Assembly: GCF_051859565.1 (NCBI RefSeq)
Contig: NZ_JBHYFK010000007.1
Coordinates: 62,001 to 126,000 of the forward strand
Reading direction: 5' to 3'
Length of the DNA: 64,000 nt
DNA from: Glycocaulis sp051859565
GTDB taxonomy: Bacteria > Pseudomonadota > Alphaproteobacteria > Caulobacterales > Maricaulaceae
Shown: one piece after another, positions 60,265-64,000 of the stretch
Layout: the number at the start of each line of letters is the position of its first letter
Position numbering within the stretch: the first letter of the stretch is position 1
Notes under the pieces: generated by a model
The model's database searches: none
Told to the model about the DNA's origin: nothing
Seen by the model: the letters and a program-made list of their open reading frames with translations, nothing else
Translations under genes and position numbers: made by a program

Positions 60265-61239
60265 TCAGTTGTCTTTCGGTGCGGCGGCGCGGGCAAGCCG
60301 GTCATTGATGGCTTCGCCCAACCCTGTCGCGGGAATCGGTGCAACAGCTATTGGCCAGCCGAGTGCGTCTGCTTCGCGCAAACAGGCAAACAGGCGTGTG
60401 GCCGCTTCGGCCAGATCGCCGCTGGTGGAGAGGTCCAGCACGGTACTGGCAGGGTCTCCGCGCCATGTGCCAAAAGCCAGATAGGTCTCGTGCGGATCGG
60501 GCTCGGTAACATTCAGGCGCAAGGGGCAGTCCGGGGCGTAATGGCTTTTGAGCATGCCGGGCGCGGCAATGGCGGCGTCAGCGCCAGCCCTCTGAACCGG
60601 CTGTCCGGTCAGCGCCTCGATGCGTTCAGCTTCCAGGGCGCCAGCGCGCAACATCACCAGACCGTCGGGCGTGTCCGCCAGGATCGTACTTTCGAGGCCC
60701 ATCTGGCACGGCCCGCCATCAAGGATAAGGCCAATCCGGCCGCCAAGGCTTTCGGCGACATGCAGGGCGGTTGTGGGGCTGATACTGCCCGAACGGTTTG
60801 CACTGGGCGCGGCGAACGGGCGGTCGAGGCGAGACACCAGTCCGGTCATTGCGGGCGATACCGGCCAGCGTACGGCCAGCGTATCAAGACCCGCCCGCGC
60901 CAGATCACACACTGGGCTGGTGTCGCGGTGACGGCCCACAAGCGTCAGTGGGCCAGGCCAGACTGCTTTAGCTAACGCAATGGCCGCAGGTGACAGGTCC
61001 ACCAGCGTCAGCGCGCGCTCCAGACTGTCCACATGGGCGATCAGCGGGTTGAATCGCGGACGCCCCTTGGCCTCGTACAGCGCTGTAATGGCTGCCGGGT
61101 TGGTAGCGTCAGCGGCCAGCCCGTAAACAGTCTCGGTCGGCACCGCCACAAGCCCGCCCGCATCCAGCAACGCAGCTGCCCGGTCAAGGCTCACAGCATC
61201 GTGTGCTGGCAGGATGGGGGCGGTCGCTGTATCGCTCAT
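60265..61239 (-). CDS. L-threonylcarbamoyladenylate synthase, Sua5 type
   Basis: 324 residues from ATG 61239 (MSDTATAPILPAHDAVSL). YrdC domain: GLVAVPTETVYGLAADATN, YEAKGRPRFNPLIAHV, VWPGPLTLVGRH, RPFAAPSANRSGSISPTTA and GPCQMGLESTI. A linker then leads to the shorter Sua5 domain (YLAFGTWRG onward). Makes the intermediate for t6A37 of tRNAs. The longer frame overlaps the divergent PhoX gene and is rejected. Confidence 0.93.
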   Translation of the reverse strand: MSDTATAPILPAHDAVSLDRAAALLDAGGLVAVPTETVYGLAADATNPAAITALYEAKGRPRFNPLIAHVDSLERALTLVDLSPAAIALAKAVWPGPLTLVGRHRDTSPVCDLARAGLDTLAVRWPVSPAMTGLVSRLDRPFAAPSANRSGSISPTTALHVAESLGGRIGLILDGGPCQMGLESTILADTPDGLVMLRAGALEAERIEALTGQPVQRAGADAAIAAPGMLKSHYAPDCPLRLNVTEPDPHETYLAFGTWRGDPASTVLDLSTSGDLAEAATRLFACLREADALGWPIAVAPIPATGLGEAINDRLARAAAPKDN

Positions 61240-61396
61240 GGCGGGAGGCTTGGCGTGTGCGCGCCGCGTTGGCAAGAGGCGTGAGGCGCAAACTGCGGCA
61301 AAGCGCCCCGGCAAACCTGTTTCAGGTATCACACCCTCGTCACACTGGCCTGCTAGGCCCATATCGCAATCAAGAAGAAACTCCCCGGAGCGTGCC

Positions 61397-63400
61397 ATGA
61401 CCGATCTCGCCACACGACTCGATCCCGATTTCGAGCCGGAAACCAACCGTTCGGGTAATCGTCCGTTCGCTGATGTGGTGAGTGCGCGCCTCGACCGGCG
61501 CAGCTTCCTGCGCGGCGGGCTGGGGCTGGCGGTCAGCGGTTTTGTGGCCGGTCCGGTGGCCGCCTGCGCACGCCCGCCGGAGGCTCAGGCGATGACCGGG
61601 CCTTCTCTGGGCTTCAATGCGGTGCCGGTGACGGCGGCCGATACGATTGTTGTGCCAGACGGCTACGAAGCAAAAGTCGTCTATCGCTGGGGCGATGCCA
61701 TCAGTGGTGATTTCCCGGCCTTTGCCCCGGACAATTCCGGCGACGATCAGGCTCACCAGGCCGGCATGCACCATGACGGCATGCACTTCTTCCCCATCGA
61801 TGGTAGTTCCACAGACGGGCTGCTGGTGATGAACCACGAATATATCGAGACGCGATTCCTGCACTATGGCGTGACGCAAGGCAGCGAGATTAACTCCTGG
61901 GGCACGCCCGATCATGCAGGTCCGCGTCCCGCTGACCACGTCCTTAAAGAGTTGAACGCCCATGGCGTTTCCGTCGTGCGCATGCGTGCGGACGGCAATG
62001 GTGACTGGCAGATCGTGCGCGACCCGCGCAATCGCCGCATCACCGGCCTGACCCGGATGGAAATTGCTGGCCCGGCGCGCGGTCACGCCAAAATGGCGAC
62101 GCTCTACAGCCCGGAAGGCACCCACACGCGCGGTACGCTGTCCAATTGTGCGCACGGCGTCACGCCGTGGAATACGTATTTCGCGGCGGAAGAGAACTGG
62201 TCGGGCTATTTCGTCAATACGGACGCGGAGCATCCGCGTGAACATGCCCGCTACGGCGTACGCCCCGATGTCAGCCGGCATAACTGGCACCTCGCTGACG
62301 ATGGCGGGGACGGGTTTGTGCGCTTTGACGCCTCCACCAAGGCCGATGCGCCAGCCGGCGATTACCGCAACGAACCGAACATGTTCGGCTGGATGGCCGA
62401 GATTGATCCGTTCGACCCGGACTCCACGCCCGTCAAGCGCACCACGCTCGGACGCTTCGCCCATGAGGGCGTGGTGTTCGCACCGGCCGAGGCCGGTCAG
62501 CCCGTGGTCTGCTATTCGGGCGACGATGCGCGCTTTGAATACATCTACAAATTCGTCTCGGACGGGGTGTATGAGCCCGGCGTCTCGCGCGGCGATATTC
62601 TCGACAGCGGCACGCTCTATGTGGCCCGCTTCAATGATGATGGAAGCGGCGACTGGCTGCCGCTCGTTTACGGCCAGAACGGACTGGACGAAAGCAATGG
62701 GTTTGCCGACCAAGGCGATGTCCTGATCAACACCCGTACGGCGGCTGACATCGTGGGCGCAACGCCGATGGACCGCCCTGAATGGGGCGCCGTCGATCCG
62801 CAGACCCGTGCGGTCTATTTCACGCTGACCAACAATTCCCGCCGCACCGAAGATCAGGTGGATGCCGCCAATCCGCGCGCCGGCAACGCGTTCGGCTCGA
62901 TCATCCGCTGGAACGAGGCCGATGGCGACCAGACCTCCGCCCGCTTCAACTGGGACATTTTCGTCCTCGCCGGTCCGGAAGGTGACAGCCGCGATGCCAA
63001 TGGCGAGCCGCTGGATCAGGATGCCATTTTCGCGGCGCCGGACGGGCTGTGGTTCGATGCCGACCGTCGCTTGTGGATCCAGTGCGATATCTCTGACAGC
63101 GCCTTGAATGCAGGCGTTTACACGCCCTTCGGCAATAACAAGATGCTGGCGGCCAATCCGGACACGGGAGAGATACGCCGCTTCCTGACCGGCCCTGTCG
63201 GCTGCGAGATCACCGGGGTGGTCACGACGCCTGATCAGCGCACCATGTTCATCAATGTGCAGCATCCCGGCGCGAACACGCCGGAGGCCGATTTCGCAGC
63301 GGGCAATTTCGACAGTCACTGGCCGGATGGCGGCAACACCCTGCCGCGCTCGGCAACGGTGGCGATCCGGCGCCTGGATGGCGGGAAGATAGGGGCGTAG
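61397..63400 (+). CDS. PhoX-family phosphatase, Tat-exported
   Basis: 667 residues. Twin-arginine motif RRSFLRGG at 34-41 followed by a hydrophobic stretch and an Ala-rich region. The DUF839 beta-propeller includes SNCAHGVTPWNTYFAAEENW, HEGVVFAPAEAGQPVVCYSGDDARFEYIYKFVSDG, and PDGLWFDADRRLWIQCD, typical PhoX landmarks, with acidic metal-binding residues and Cys. Likely a periplasmic Ca/Fe-dependent phosphomonoesterase. ATG 61397 follows CGGAG. Confidence 0.9.
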   Translation: MTDLATRLDPDFEPETNRSGNRPFADVVSARLDRRSFLRGGLGLAVSGFVAGPVAACARPPEAQAMTGPSLGFNAVPVTAADTIVVPDGYEAKVVYRWGDAISGDFPAFAPDNSGDDQAHQAGMHHDGMHFFPIDGSSTDGLLVMNHEYIETRFLHYGVTQGSEINSWGTPDHAGPRPADHVLKELNAHGVSVVRMRADGNGDWQIVRDPRNRRITGLTRMEIAGPARGHAKMATLYSPEGTHTRGTLSNCAHGVTPWNTYFAAEENWSGYFVNTDAEHPREHARYGVRPDVSRHNWHLADDGGDGFVRFDASTKADAPAGDYRNEPNMFGWMAEIDPFDPDSTPVKRTTLGRFAHEGVVFAPAEAGQPVVCYSGDDARFEYIYKFVSDGVYEPGVSRGDILDSGTLYVARFNDDGSGDWLPLVYGQNGLDESNGFADQGDVLINTRTAADIVGATPMDRPEWGAVDPQTRAVYFTLTNNSRRTEDQVDAANPRAGNAFGSIIRWNEADGDQTSARFNWDIFVLAGPEGDSRDANGEPLDQDAIFAAPDGLWFDADRRLWIQCDISDSALNAGVYTPFGNNKMLAANPDTGEIRRFLTGPVGCEITGVVTTPDQRTMFINVQHPGANTPEADFAAGNFDSHWPDGGNTLPRSATVAIRRLDGGKIGA

Positions 63401-63404
63401 GGGG

Positions 63405-64000
63405 CTAGCCCCTTACCCCGTCCAGAAAATCCGCCACTTCGGCCAGCACGCCGGGATCGCGCAATACGCCGCGATGGCCGAGCCCCGGCTTGATGACGAG
63501 CTTGGCGCCGGGCCAGTCTCTCGACGCCTTCTCGCCCGCGCCGAGCGGCACGATCACATCGTTGTCGCCGTAGATAAACAGCGCCCTGGCGGTCATGGCG
63601 GGAGCGTCACGGGCGATATCGAAGCGGGTTATCGGCGTCTTCAGGACGGATTCCATACCGTCCTTGATCAGCGCTATTGCCCGCTCCGACACACCCATCG
63701 AGCCAGCCTGGAAGCTGACATTGTCGTCCATTGAACATGGCGCAGCCAGGGCGATGAAAGCAGCCGGTTTGACGAAGCCTTCGCTCATCGCAAAGACGCT
63801 CGATGCTGCTCCCATGGAGTGGGCCACAACCGCGAAGGGCTGGCCGAGAGTTGCCGCTGCGGCGCTCAGGCCTTCGCCAAATTGCGGCAGGGTGGCTGCG
63901 TGTCCTTGTGATGCCCCGTGGGCAGGCCCGTCGATCAGGACAACCCGGTAGCCGCGCTCCATCAGGTTTTGTGCATGACTGGAGAGATCCGCCGCATCTG
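63405..64000 (-). CDS. alpha/beta hydrolase, N-terminus cut by window edge
   Basis: The frame is open to base 64000 (residues DAADLSSHAQNLMERG before MERG at 63962), so the N-terminus is missing. Visible: VVLIDGPAHGASQG, the nucleophile elbow VVAHSMGAASSVFAM, the acid in LFIYGDNDVIVPLG and the His in GLGHRGVLRDPGV. About 198 residues seen. Substrate unknown. Convergent with PhoX, 4 bp between stops. Confidence 0.88.
   Translation of the reverse strand, partial: DAADLSSHAQNLMERGYRVVLIDGPAHGASQGHAATLPQFGEGLSAAAATLGQPFAVVAHSMGAASSVFAMSEGFVKPAAFIALAAPCSMDDNVSFQAGSMGVSERAIALIKDGMESVLKTPITRFDIARDAPAMTARALFIYGDNDVIVPLGAGEKASRDWPGAKLVIKPGLGHRGVLRDPGVLAEVADFLDGVRG

Overview
The window is GC-rich chromosomal DNA from an alphaproteobacterium, most likely a stalked or prosthecate marine type near Maricaulales/Hyphomonadaceae. 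This placement is inferred from gene content. The evidence is a permuted two-piece tmRNA gene, an alpha-type SspB adaptor, a DUF4169 gene beside fumC, a TipN-like coiled-coil membrane protein, the hflK-hflC-DUF2065-degP order and a mreBCD-mrdA-rodA cluster. Both edges cut genes: a pentapeptide-repeat protein on the left and an alpha/beta hydrolase on the right. No rRNA, tRNA, CRISPR array, IS element or prophage was recognised.

Layout. 1-1506: two exported pentapeptide-repeat proteins. 1507-3171: a 1.66-kb gene-free stretch built of palindromic and direct repeats. 3172-9807: a histidine operon (TrpR-like regulator, hisG, hisD, a HisC-remnant/HisB fusion, hisH, hisA, hisF, hisIE) with a palindromic repeat pair inserted between hisB and hisH and a frameshift near the end of hisG. 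9833-15749: an M14 peptidase, a divergent TonB receptor and a serine hydrolase. 15832-23432: a TPP enzyme, DUF4169, fumC, a RusA-type nuclease, a ZntB-like transporter, sspB, a cytochrome P450 and a small membrane protein. 23486-23765: ssrA (tmRNA). 23819-27244: DUF2459 lipoprotein, VOC protein, thyA, an AT-rich two-gene island and folA. 27352-33919: hflK, hflC, DUF2065, degP-like, miaA, a divergent ilvC and a TVP38 protein. 33977-39589: mreB, mreC, mreD, mrdA, rodA. 39676-42101: an NSS transporter with a terminator, and prolyl aminopeptidase. 42126-47845: a lipoprotein and a glycosyltransferase/methyltransferase/terpenoid-toroid cassette, with an MFS transporter. 47952-51471: a complete Mla-type lipid ABC system. 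51468-64000: a TipN-like protein, DUF418, a GGCT-fold protein, patatin-bdhA, yaaA, an FAD dehydrogenase, a GrlR-like protein, a Sua5-type protein, PhoX and the partial hydrolase.

How the parts fit. The his genes are packed by stop/start overlaps and probably form one transcript headed by their own TrpR-family regulator. A palindrome upstream of that regulator is a candidate operator. tmRNA and SspB, about 2 kb apart, form the two ends of the ribosome-rescue and ClpXP degradation route. The mre/mrd block makes the rod-shape wall-synthesis machine. The Mla block moves lipids across the envelope. The M14/TonB/serine-hydrolase block looks like peptide scavenging.

The most unusual items are the HisC-HisB fusion with most of HisC deleted, the palindromic elements inside and beside the his operon, the AT-rich pair wedged between thyA and folA, and the compact GT4-methyltransferase-toroid cassette of unknown product.
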